From Prevotella sp. (GTDB lineage: Bacteria; Bacteroidota; Bacteroidia; Bacteroidales; Bacteroidaceae), in contig JAFTGB010000072.1 in the NCBI GenBank assembly GCA_017458125.1, positions 25,585-89,584 on the forward strand: 64,000 nucleotides of DNA. The letters are read 5' to 3'. Positions 28,291 through 36,369 of this stretch are shown here, in pieces; positions within the stretch are counted from its first letter, which is position 1, and the number at the start of each line of letters is the position of its first letter. The notes beneath the pieces were generated by a model that saw nothing but the letters and a program-made list of their open reading frames with translations, was not told where the DNA came from and did no database searches. The position numbers and the translations under genes are program-made.

Positions 28291-29610
28291 TCAGAGGTAC
28301 ACCTTGGGGGCGTCAGCGGGTTTGGCCTCCGAGAAGGTGGAGAAGTCGATGGGCTTGCCGTCCAGGGTGAAGTCCAGCAGCTCGTACTTGTCGCTGGACT
28401 TCACGTCTAACAGGGTCTTCGTTTCCATCTTGATGTTGCGCAGCGTAATGTTGTTGCAGCGCGACAGCGGCATGTCCTTGCGGTCGCCGGGTTTGAAGAA
28501 CTGCGTCCAGGGATGGATGAAGAGGAAGCGTCCGCAGTGACCGGTGATGTTCTCGACAGTCACGTACTCATAGTGCTGCGGCGTGTCGGGGCGCATCTTG
28601 AGCCACAGCACACGGTCGGCACGCTCGGAGTAGCAGTTGCGCAGGATGATATTGCGGTCGTGCAGCGACTCAGAGCCTAAGGTCAGACAGCCGTGCACGC
28701 GGCCGTAGCGGCAGTTCTGGATGAGGATGCGCTCGCAGGCACCGTTGGTCTCGTCCTTGTCGGCCCATGTGCCCTTGCCACCCTTCAGCACCACGGCATC
28801 GTCGTTGACGTGCATGAAGCAACCGTCAATCAGCACGTCGGTGCACACGTCGATGTCGATGGCGTCCGACGACGGTGCGCCACGCTTGGGGTCCGGCGCA
28901 AAGACGTTCTCGGTGGGCGCAAAGATGTAGCAGCCCAAGTAGCGCACATGGTCGCTCTTATAGACGTGGTTGGTCCAGAATGGCGAGTTGATGAGGTGCA
29001 CGTCCTGTATGGTCACGTTCTTGCAGTTGGAGATATAGGTCAAGCGCGGGCGCTGGGCATCCTTGTTGGTGCACTGCGGGTTCCAGCGGCGGCGTATCCA
29101 GAACTCCTGCCAGTATTTCAGTCCGTTGCCGTCGATGGTGCCCTTGCCGCTGATGGTGAAGCCGTCCAGTCCGTCGGCATTGATGAGTGCCGAGAAGTAT
29201 TTGCATGTCTCACCCTCGATGCGCGTCATGAGGATGGGGTAGTCGATGATGCGCTCCGAACCTTTCAGCGTGCCACCCTCCTGAATGTGCAGGTGCGTGC
29301 CCTGCTTAAAGAAGAGTGCACCGGTCATAAACGTGCCCTGCGGCACGACGACCACTCCCCCGCCCTCCTGAGCACAGCGGTCGATGACGGCCTGTATCTT
29401 CTCCGTCTGCAGCTCGGGGCTGCCTATCAGCACACCGTAGTCGGTCAGCACATACTGCCGCCCCAAGGTGGATGGGTCTATCTTCTGCGTGTTCAGGAAC
29501 CACGCGTCCATCGGCGTACCGTCTGGCCACGTCTCTGCTTTCTTCGCCTTCGGCTTGGCCGTGGCCGACAATGTCAGCACAGCCAGCAACAATAATACAA
29601 TTTTTCTCAT
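28291..29610 (-). CDS. GH28 polygalacturonase/rhamnogalacturonan hydrolase, secreted
   Basis: The 439-residue protein has a signal peptide and a right-handed beta-helix typical of GH28. Motifs are APSSDAIDID (first catalytic Asp region), HVNDDAVVLKGG (the DD pair) and GRVHGCLTLGSE (the His-Gly motif), spaced as in the family. GH28 enzymes hydrolyse alpha-1,4 galacturonic links, or GalA-Rha links in the rhamnogalacturonase branch. Its place, 5 bp after a GH2 gene and 51 bp before PL11, in an RG-I operon favours an RG-I-directed activity, but the exact specificity cannot be read from the sequence. Confidence 0.9.
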   Translation of the reverse strand: MRKIVLLLLAVLTLSATAKPKAKKAETWPDGTPMDAWFLNTQKIDPSTLGRQYVLTDYGVLIGSPELQTEKIQAVIDRCAQEGGGVVVVPQGTFMTGALFFKQGTHLHIQEGGTLKGSERIIDYPILMTRIEGETCKYFSALINADGLDGFTISGKGTIDGNGLKYWQEFWIRRRWNPQCTNKDAQRPRLTYISNCKNVTIQDVHLINSPFWTNHVYKSDHVRYLGCYIFAPTENVFAPDPKRGAPSSDAIDIDVCTDVLIDGCFMHVNDDAVVLKGGKGTWADKDETNGACERILIQNCRYGRVHGCLTLGSESLHDRNIILRNCYSERADRVLWLKMRPDTPQHYEYVTVENITGHCGRFLFIHPWTQFFKPGDRKDMPLSRCNNITLRNIKMETKTLLDVKSSDKYELLDFTLDGKPIDFSTFSEAKPADAPKVYL

Positions 29611-29615
29611 CGTTC

Positions 29616-32396
29616 TTAATTATTTAATTTTGGCTTTAATTCATCTGGCGACTCATTAGTAAACATATCCACCTTGGGCGTTTCGCACTCATAAAGGTGA
29701 CGAATAGTGGCCACAGGCACTTCCACGACAGGCTTAAAGTCAGGTGACTGCATATAGTGCAAGATGCTGTAACGCAACTGGCGGGCCACAGGGCGACGGT
29801 CAAGCCCGTTCACAATATCCATCGTCGTCATCAACAGGCGTCCATTCAGCACCCTTGCCTCTATCATCATCCCTAACTTACGGCTTATATGCCAGGTATC
29901 AATAGGCTGCACTATGGGCTGATAGTCGGCAGGAAACTCGCTCAGGTTCATGACCTGCGCACGATGGGTCAGTTCCCACCAGTTCAGGTTCTGCCAGTCA
30001 TCGGTCGGGAAGTGGCGGAACACGGGGTGGCCGTTCTGGATATAGGCTCCCGTCGTATGCGGCGGACGCATCTTAAACCACGAAGTATTCCAGAAGACGG
30101 GCAGGAAGTTATGCTTCACATCATTGCCATAGCGCACCTTTCCTGCTGCCGTGAGCAGCACGTCGCCACCATTCTTCAAGACATCAATGGCCGATGAGTC
30201 AAGAGTGTCGGTCTCATAGACGGTCGTTACAGGCATGTCCATTTGCTGCGGATATACCCAGTATTCCCATGAATTATGAAACGCCGGTGCATTGTCGGAC
30301 GTGACGGTCACCACCAGCTTCATTTTCTTTGGCGTAGTCCATGTCTTAGACAACGCCGGATGTATCGTCAGCACGTTGGCATTACGTCCCTGTTGCAGAG
30401 TCATCGGCTCTGACCGGCCGTCCATGTCCGTCCCTTCTACTGTCCACGAGAGGCGGGCATTGCGAAGCGGCTCCTTCCAAGCATTATAGACGTCAATAGG
30501 TATGTCTATATCGGTATCAGTGAAGACAAACTTCGGAAACTTGGCCAACGGCACTACAGGGGCACAGAATTGCGTCCAGTCATCTGCCGTGCAGTAGCCT
30601 TTCTCAAGCCAATGGACATTAAGCGGACCCACCAGTGCCGTACCCTGTCCGCTGTAGTCGTTCAGTGCCAGCAACTGGAAACCGGCATAGTCCTGCGTAC
30701 GCAGGTTGCGCTCTATCTCGTACTTATAGCACAGTACCTGCAACCTGCCACTGGACATCAGAAAGTGCTCGGCTTGCGACTGCATGCCGTGGTCGCGCAA
30801 CAAATCCTGGAACAGTTCAAAGTTACGCGCTTTGTAAACTCCCGTATATTGCGGTATCTCCTTAAAGTCAGGGAACGCACACCACTGTCCCAGCTCATGG
30901 GCAATGATGGGCGAGCGGTTGGGTTCCGTACCCTTATAGTTGCGCGGGAAAAGAAGCTGCTGGTAGTAGTCGTCATCAGAGTGAGGAGCCTGTTTGTCCC
31001 AATCCAACCCGCGTGCCCCGGCCTTGACATGATACTCCGAACCGTCATCCCATGCCCAGCCGCCACCCACAGAGGCGCCACAATAGATCCGGGTGGGGTC
31101 ATAGTCCTTCATGGCCTTCACCCAGTCGCGACAATAAGCCACCCAGTCGCCTGCCGGTTCGTTGCCTGCTGCCATCATTGTAAAGGAGGGATGGTTGCCA
31201 TAGACATCGAGCATCCTCCGTCCCTCGTCCAGCAAGTATTGGTCTATTGGCATTCCACGGCGCAACTTGACCCCATGGTTAGGCCACGACGGGCCTTCAG
31301 GCTGAAGGTAAAGCCCCAGGCGGTCAGCTACGTTGAAGGCGGCCTCTGGTGGACAATAGGAATGGAAGCGGACATGATTGATGCCATAGCTCTTGCATTT
31401 ACGCAGAATGCGTTCCCAGGAAACTTCGTCCGTAGGGGGATAACCCGTCTCAGGGAAACAGCAGTTACCCACCGTTCCACGCATCCATACAGGCTTGCCG
31501 TTCAGCAAGAGCTGACTACCGTCAACCGTCATCTGGCGCATACCAAACGTAGTATGCACGGTATCACCGTCACAGACAGCAAAGAGCGTATAGAGCTGAG
31601 GAGTGAACTCATCCCAGAGCTGTGCGCCTGCCATAGGCAGAATAACAGCATAGTCACGGGTAACGACGGCCTTGCGTCCTTCCACCCATACCTTTATCTT
31701 AGCATCGTGTGGCTTCTTCACTGCCACCCGAATGTTCATCTCCTTCACGTCAGGATAGACGCGCAACTGCCGGATGCAGTTCTTGGCGCGGGCCTGCAGT
31801 TCCATACGCCCTGCTATGCCGTTCCAGTTGCCTTGGGTCTGATCAGTTACACTATGCGAGTCCTGCCCTACCCCCACGTTCTCAATGCCATTATACACCT
31901 CAATGCTGATGGTGTTCTCACCGCCATACACTATATAAGGTGTCAGGTCATACTCATGCGGTACGGAGAGTGACAGCTGATGTCCCGCCGCATGGTTATT
32001 CACCGTGACCGTAGTCTCAATGTGCGGACGCTCCAGAAAGAGGATGACACGACGCCCTTTCCACGACTTGGGGACAATGACCTTACGTTCATACCAGGCA
32101 CGGCCTACGTAATGACGTTCTGGCGTCAGGAAGAAGGGAAACTTCATCTGACCCTCCACGCGGTATTTCTCCATGTAGGGGTTGAAGAAATAGGAGGAGT
32201 CGTAAAGCGATCCCGTCCACTGCGTCTTCACATTGACAAGGTCACCTTTGCCGTTGGTCAGCATGGAGCCTGGCAATACGACACTTCCCTGCTCGCGTTC
32301 CGACCTGAACTGCCATTGTCCTGACAGGTCAATTTGCCGTTGTGCCTGAATACTCAAGACCCATGGCAATAACAAAACCGTAATGACTTTCCGCAT
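29616..32396 (-). CDS. GH2-family glycoside hydrolase, secreted (beta-galactosidase-like)
   Basis: About 926 residues from ATG 32396, preferred because MRKVITVLLLPWVLSIQAQ is a good signal peptide; the frame is open to 32426. Residues ~20-190 form the GH2 sugar-binding jelly-roll (GRAWYERKVIVP, VILFLERPHIETTVTVNN). The TIM barrel contains RGTVGNCCFPETGYPP, NHVRFHSYCPPEAAF, the acid/base motif FTMMAAGNEPAGDW, and a candidate nucleophile in PIIAHELGQWCAFPD. It probably removes a beta-linked sugar (galactose or glucuronate) from pectin side chains; specificity in GH2 is broad and is not settled here. It is the fifth gene of the minus-strand operon, 41 bp downstream of rhaM. Confidence 0.85.
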   Translation of the reverse strand: MRKVITVLLLPWVLSIQAQRQIDLSGQWQFRSEREQGSVVLPGSMLTNGKGDLVNVKTQWTGSLYDSSYFFNPYMEKYRVEGQMKFPFFLTPERHYVGRAWYERKVIVPKSWKGRRVILFLERPHIETTVTVNNHAAGHQLSLSVPHEYDLTPYIVYGGENTISIEVYNGIENVGVGQDSHSVTDQTQGNWNGIAGRMELQARAKNCIRQLRVYPDVKEMNIRVAVKKPHDAKIKVWVEGRKAVVTRDYAVILPMAGAQLWDEFTPQLYTLFAVCDGDTVHTTFGMRQMTVDGSQLLLNGKPVWMRGTVGNCCFPETGYPPTDEVSWERILRKCKSYGINHVRFHSYCPPEAAFNVADRLGLYLQPEGPSWPNHGVKLRRGMPIDQYLLDEGRRMLDVYGNHPSFTMMAAGNEPAGDWVAYCRDWVKAMKDYDPTRIYCGASVGGGWAWDDGSEYHVKAGARGLDWDKQAPHSDDDYYQQLLFPRNYKGTEPNRSPIIAHELGQWCAFPDFKEIPQYTGVYKARNFELFQDLLRDHGMQSQAEHFLMSSGRLQVLCYKYEIERNLRTQDYAGFQLLALNDYSGQGTALVGPLNVHWLEKGYCTADDWTQFCAPVVPLAKFPKFVFTDTDIDIPIDVYNAWKEPLRNARLSWTVEGTDMDGRSEPMTLQQGRNANVLTIHPALSKTWTTPKKMKLVVTVTSDNAPAFHNSWEYWVYPQQMDMPVTTVYETDTLDSSAIDVLKNGGDVLLTAAGKVRYGNDVKHNFLPVFWNTSWFKMRPPHTTGAYIQNGHPVFRHFPTDDWQNLNWWELTHRAQVMNLSEFPADYQPIVQPIDTWHISRKLGMMIEARVLNGRLLMTTMDIVNGLDRRPVARQLRYSILHYMQSPDFKPVVEVPVATIRHLYECETPKVDMFTNESPDELKPKLNN

Positions 32397-32436
32397 GATG
32401 GACATTAGACACCAAATTCGCCGCATCTTTTTGAGA

Positions 32437-32754
32437 TTAATCTAAGTGGAACACCTCCTGAACAGGGATGGTGACGGGAGAGTTGTCAGGGTTGACCTCC
32501 ATGATGTCGGCCATCATGTCCCACCACTTCTGCGTGATGGGGTCCACGCTATCCGTGTCCTGCGAACTGCCTTCGCCCTCGCACTCCTGATAGCCGAACA
32601 GGATGTTGGTATCGCGGTCCCAGAAGATGCTGTAGTTGCTCACGCCGGCAGCCTTAATCATCTCCACCAGTTCAGGCCAGATAGCGGCATGCCGTTTCTC
32701 GTACTCTTTCTCACAACCTGGTTTCAGGTACATCTTAAATGCAAAACGCTTCAT
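32437..32754 (-). CDS. rhaM: L-rhamnose mutarotase
   Basis: The 105-residue cytoplasmic protein matches the RhaM/YiiL family along its whole length: MKRFAFKMYLKPGCEKEYEK, HAAIWPELVEMIKAAGVSNYSI (with the family His), LFGYQECE and WWDMMADIM. It interconverts alpha and beta anomers of L-rhamnose, feeding rhamnose isomerase. It lies between uxuA and a GH2 gene in the RG-I operon, matching rhaB at the left edge of the window. Confidence 0.95.
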   Translation of the reverse strand: MKRFAFKMYLKPGCEKEYEKRHAAIWPELVEMIKAAGVSNYSIFWDRDTNILFGYQECEGEGSSQDTDSVDPITQKWWDMMADIMEVNPDNSPVTIPVQEVFHLD

Positions 32755-32755
32755 T

Positions 32756-32808
32756 TATTTACGATTTACGATTTACGATTTTCTATTTTCGATTGACGAT
32801 TTTCAATT
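32756..32808. repeat. ATTTACG-type heptamer repeats in the rhaM-uxuA spacer
   Basis: The spacer is almost entirely made of ATTTACG / ATTTTCT / ATTGACG-like heptamers. The same units recur in the spacers at 34070-34165 and 36245-36369 of the same operon. Confidence 0.75.
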
Positions 32809-32809
32809 T

Positions 32810-34069
32810 TCAGTCAAAAAAGCCCGGCTGCTTGTAGGGTATGCCCAACTCACGGTCGACGGTGGCCAAGATGCCCTGCACCTGTGCCATGGCGAACATA
32901 CGGCCCAACAGGGTATAGCCGGCATTGTGTCCGTGACTCGACTCGTCGAAGATGCCACCCGGCTCGTCGGTGAACGTCATACCGTGGTCTACGCGCATGG
33001 GGAGAGCAGGATTTTCCTGTTCAAAGATGCGTGCCAGCTCGATGAGGTCGGCGCGTCCGCCCAAGTGGCTGGCCTCAGTGAAGTCGCCGTTAGGGAAGAT
33101 GTGGCACGAGCGCAGGTGCACGAAGTGGGTGCGCGACGCAAACTTACGGGCCAGTTCAACGACATTGTTGTAGGCTCCGGCCGACAGGCTTCCTGCACAG
33201 AAAGTCAACCCGTTGTGCTTGTTGGGTACAGCGTCGAGGAACCAGCGGATATCGTCCTCGGTGCGCACGATGCGCGGCAGGCCCAAGATTTCGATAGGCG
33301 GGTCGTCGGGGTGTACGCACATGTTCATGTCGCACTCCTCGCAGACGGGCATGATAGCCTCCAGGAAGTTTTTCATGTTCTGCCGCAGCTGTTCCTTGTC
33401 AATGCCTTTATAGAGGTCGAGGAACTCGCGGAACTTCTGCACCGGAGCCTCGTCGTTCTCCGAGAAGTTGCCACTGACGAAGCCCTGCGTCTTGATGACG
33501 ATGTTCTCCACCAGCTTGTGGTCTTTCTCGGGCGTCATCGTCTTGGCCAGCTCGTCACACTCCTGCAGCACGTTTCTGTCTATCTTTTCTCCCTTCTCGT
33601 TTCTCATCTCAAAGGCCGCCCACTCCTCGCGAGCGCCTTCCCGCTTCAGGATGTAGATGTCGAAGTAGGCAAACTCGGCATAGTTGAAGTACAGGTTCGT
33701 GGCGCCGTTAGGATTGGCGTGCAGCAGGTCGGTGCGTGCCCAGTCGAGTACGGGCATAAAGTTGTAGCAAATGGTATGGATGCCTTCCGCCGACAGGTTG
33801 CGCAGCGACTGCTTATACACCTCTATCTGCTCGTCGCGGTCGGGGCCGCCATACTTGATGGTCTCCACCACGGGCAGACTCTCCACCACGCTCCATCGCA
33901 TGCCGAAGCTCTCGATGTACTCCCGCAGTTCACGAATCTTCTCGCGTGTCCACACCTGTCCCAGCGGCACGTCATGCAGTGCGGTGACGATGCCTTCTAC
34001 TCCAATTTGTCTCAGCATGGCAAGCGTTATCTTGTCCTTCTTGCCAAACCATCTCCATGTTTTTTCCAT
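32810..34069 (-). CDS. uxuA: D-mannonate dehydratase
   Basis: The 419-residue cytoplasmic protein opens MEKTWRWFGKKDKITLAMLR, the classic UxuA start. It carries GIVTALHDVPLGQVW, the metal-binding MCVHPDDPP, TFCAGSLSAGAYNN, HFVHLRS and MRVDHGMTF. It dehydrates D-mannonate to 2-keto-3-deoxygluconate, a step in glucuronate catabolism (galacturonate would use altronate dehydratase instead). Its presence among RG-I genes, with a GH115 alpha-glucuronidase just across the divergent promoter, suggests that glucuronate side groups are taken off and metabolised. Confidence 0.95.
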   Translation of the reverse strand: MEKTWRWFGKKDKITLAMLRQIGVEGIVTALHDVPLGQVWTREKIRELREYIESFGMRWSVVESLPVVETIKYGGPDRDEQIEVYKQSLRNLSAEGIHTICYNFMPVLDWARTDLLHANPNGATNLYFNYAEFAYFDIYILKREGAREEWAAFEMRNEKGEKIDRNVLQECDELAKTMTPEKDHKLVENIVIKTQGFVSGNFSENDEAPVQKFREFLDLYKGIDKEQLRQNMKNFLEAIMPVCEECDMNMCVHPDDPPIEILGLPRIVRTEDDIRWFLDAVPNKHNGLTFCAGSLSAGAYNNVVELARKFASRTHFVHLRSCHIFPNGDFTEASHLGGRADLIELARIFEQENPALPMRVDHGMTFTDEPGGIFDESSHGHNAGYTLLGRMFAMAQVQGILATVDRELGIPYKQPGFFD

Positions 34070-34165
34070 AATTATTATTTTCTATTTACGATTTTCTATT
34101 TACGATTTAGAGGCACAAGAGAAATCATATTTCTCATTTCTCAACTCTCATCTCTCAACTATGAA
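34070..34165. repeat. Heptamer-repeat spacer between uxuA and GH43-CE12
   Basis: Two CTATTTACGATTTT-like units lie at the uxuA side, then a small perfect hairpin (AGAAAT-CAT-ATTTCT) and CTC(A/T)-rich repeats of TCTCAACT type. No promoter box was found. Confidence 0.6.
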
Positions 34166-36244
34166 CTAATTCCCATCCGGCTTCGTCAGGTTGCTGCCCG
34201 AAGCGGTGTACCATACGAAGGTGTCAGGATTGTCGGGACGTGCCGGGTCGAAGTCCTGCCAGTCGGCACGCAGATGTCCGACCAACGGCGAGTTCATCTG
34301 CTTCAGTCCCATCACGATCATCTTGGCTATCTCCCACGCGCCGAAGGGGTTGAAGTGGGTGTTGTCGGCCAGCGGCTTGGGCTGGTTGGGGAACGTGTTG
34401 GCAGCATAATGCACCAGAGCTTTCTTGGAGCCTTCCTCGCCCAACGCCTCGAAGAACGTCGTCGACATCGTATTCAGGTCGATGACGGGCACGCCCTCGC
34501 GCTTGGCCACCGTCTTCATGGCCTCGGGGTATTCGTCGTGTGTGTTGCGCATCGTGCGATGGTCATCATTAAACAGGCGGCGTGCCGTCGGTGTGACAAA
34601 GATGATGTTTCCGCCTTTCTCGCGCACACGGTCGGCAAATATCTTCAGGTTTCGTGTGTAGCTGTACCATGCGCCGTCGCCGGCACGCTTCTCTTTCTCG
34701 TCGTTATGGCCGAACTCGCAGATGACGTAGTCACCCTTGCGCAGCTGCGTCAGTATCTTGTCCAACCGCAACTGAGCCAGAAACGTCGTGGCCGACAGTC
34801 CACTCTCAGCGTAGTTGGCCACCACGACACCGTCGTCCATCCACCGGGTAAACATCTGTCCCCACGACGCCCACGGCTCGTCCTCCTGGTCCACCACGGT
34901 ACTGTTGCCGCAGAGGAACACCGTCGTTGCCACAGTGTCAGGCTCAATGCGTATGCTCTTGACGGCAGGCGACGGTCCGCAGAAGGTCAGCGTCAGCGAG
35001 TCGTCCCAATTTTTGTACCCCACCTCGCGGGGCTTCAGCTTGACACGGCTCTTGCCGTCGATGCGCGGGGCATGCTTGTTGACCACGAAGGTCAACGTTT
35101 CGTAGCGCCCTTTCTTCGTCGTCACCACGTCGGCGTAGTGGCGGCGGCTCTCCGCCCTGACCACGGTCTGGGCAGCACGACGCTTCGAGCCCAGCGTAAC
35201 GGTCACGCGGTAGTTGCCGTCGGGCACTGGCACGCTGTAGCTGAAGGGCTTGTCGCTGGCACGGTCGAGCGTCACGGCCAAGGGTTTCATCTGCCGATAG
35301 ATGCCTGCCGTCGGGAAGGCGGCAAGGAGACGCTGGTACTCGTCGCGTGTTATCTGCATGACGGTGCCGTGACGCGGTGTGAAGTCGCCCTCGGTCTTGG
35401 TGTTCTGCACAAAGGTGAAGCGGCGCAGGTCGTTGCTCCTGGTGAACTGGTAGTGGTGGTCGCGGTAGCAGTCGTACATCAGACACCAGCCGCCGCCGAT
35501 GAGCGGAAACACGCCCGCTCCTTCCACGTCGCTCTTCGTCGTCTCGCAGAAGCCGTCCAAAAGCGTCCACGTCTCCGCGCGGTGCAGGTCTTTTACCAAA
35601 TACTGGCGTATGCCTTTGTGCTGGCCGTCGGCCTCGGTCTTGAAGAAGAGGTGCAGCTGTCCCTTGCCGTCCTTCACGATGTCGGTGTCGATGGCTGGTG
35701 CACCGAAGTCAAACAGCACCTTCGGCTCCGTCTCCAAGGTGCTGAAGTCGTCGTCAGCGTAGCACCAGTAGACGCGGTCGTAGGGTATGCTGCCGTCGTT
35801 GGTCAACAGCGAGAAGTACACCATATATTTGCCTGCTTTCTCGTCGTAGAACGTCTGCGGTGCCCACACCCTTGTGACGTTGGCAAACGACGTACCGGCG
35901 AAGCGCTCGGGGAAGTGCACCGTGTGGTGCTCCCAGTGTACGAGGTCGCGCGAGCGCATGAGCACCAGTCCGCGGTTGCTGTCCCAGCCCTGCCGACAGC
36001 GCATGTCAGTGACCGTCATGCGGAACCAGCCGTCGCTGCATCGCAGGATGTGGGGGTCGCGCACGCCCTTGGCCCTCGCAATGGTGTCGCTGCCAATGAT
36101 GGGCTGTCCGCCGTTCAGCGGGGTGTAGTTGAAGCCGTCGTCGCTCACGGCATAGCAGATTTGTTCTTTCTCCGGGGCATTGCCCGTAAAGTAGACGAAA
36201 AGGTAGTTGGTGGCCGTCAAGACCAATGCTAATAACAAACTCAT
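34166..36244 (-). CDS. GH43-CE12 fusion: arabinan/galactan-type glycosidase with rhamnogalacturonan acetylesterase
   Basis: The 692-residue protein has a short hydrophobic N-terminus (signal peptide). Residues ~18-315 are a GH43 five-bladed propeller with KGVRDPHILR, RVWAPQTFYDE, APAIDTDIVKD and the general-acid motif KSDVEGAGVF. A linker and beta-sandwich (~330-430, GNYRVTVTLGSK) resembles the domain that precedes CE12 esterases. Residues ~440-675 are SGNH/CE12: CGNSTV, AESGLSATT, EFGHNDEK and DNTHFNPFGA give a full catalytic set. One polypeptide could therefore trim an arabinose or galactose side residue and deacetylate the backbone. It is the second gene of the minus-strand operon. Confidence 0.9.
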   Translation of the reverse strand: MSLLLALVLTATNYLFVYFTGNAPEKEQICYAVSDDGFNYTPLNGGQPIIGSDTIARAKGVRDPHILRCSDGWFRMTVTDMRCRQGWDSNRGLVLMRSRDLVHWEHHTVHFPERFAGTSFANVTRVWAPQTFYDEKAGKYMVYFSLLTNDGSIPYDRVYWCYADDDFSTLETEPKVLFDFGAPAIDTDIVKDGKGQLHLFFKTEADGQHKGIRQYLVKDLHRAETWTLLDGFCETTKSDVEGAGVFPLIGGGWCLMYDCYRDHHYQFTRSNDLRRFTFVQNTKTEGDFTPRHGTVMQITRDEYQRLLAAFPTAGIYRQMKPLAVTLDRASDKPFSYSVPVPDGNYRVTVTLGSKRRAAQTVVRAESRRHYADVVTTKKGRYETLTFVVNKHAPRIDGKSRVKLKPREVGYKNWDDSLTLTFCGPSPAVKSIRIEPDTVATTVFLCGNSTVVDQEDEPWASWGQMFTRWMDDGVVVANYAESGLSATTFLAQLRLDKILTQLRKGDYVICEFGHNDEKEKRAGDGAWYSYTRNLKIFADRVREKGGNIIFVTPTARRLFNDDHRTMRNTHDEYPEAMKTVAKREGVPVIDLNTMSTTFFEALGEEGSKKALVHYAANTFPNQPKPLADNTHFNPFGAWEIAKMIVMGLKQMNSPLVGHLRADWQDFDPARPDNPDTFVWYTASGSNLTKPDGN

Positions 36245-36369
36245 AGATCTATTTGACTATTTTACTATTTGACTAGTTTACTATTTGATGATTTGAAGTA
36301 TTTTCGATTTACGATTTTCAATTTTCGATTTTTGAGGCAAAAGTTATCATAATTTTTATATTTTATTTT
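36245..36369. repeat. AT-rich repeat spacer between GH2 and GH43-CE12
   Basis: Contains about five ACTATTTG/ACTATTTT-type units followed by TTTTCGATTTACGATTTTCAATTTTCGA-like heptamers. On the minus strand there is a TAACTTTTG, one base longer than a proper -7 box, so an internal promoter is possible but not supported. Confidence 0.6.

Noticed and set aside
32636-36232. A 1198-codon open frame on the plus strand across rhaM, uxuA and GH43-CE12
   Set aside because: It is antisense to three well-recognised genes and also crosses their AT-rich spacers; the high third-position GC of the real genes leaves few stops on the other strand.
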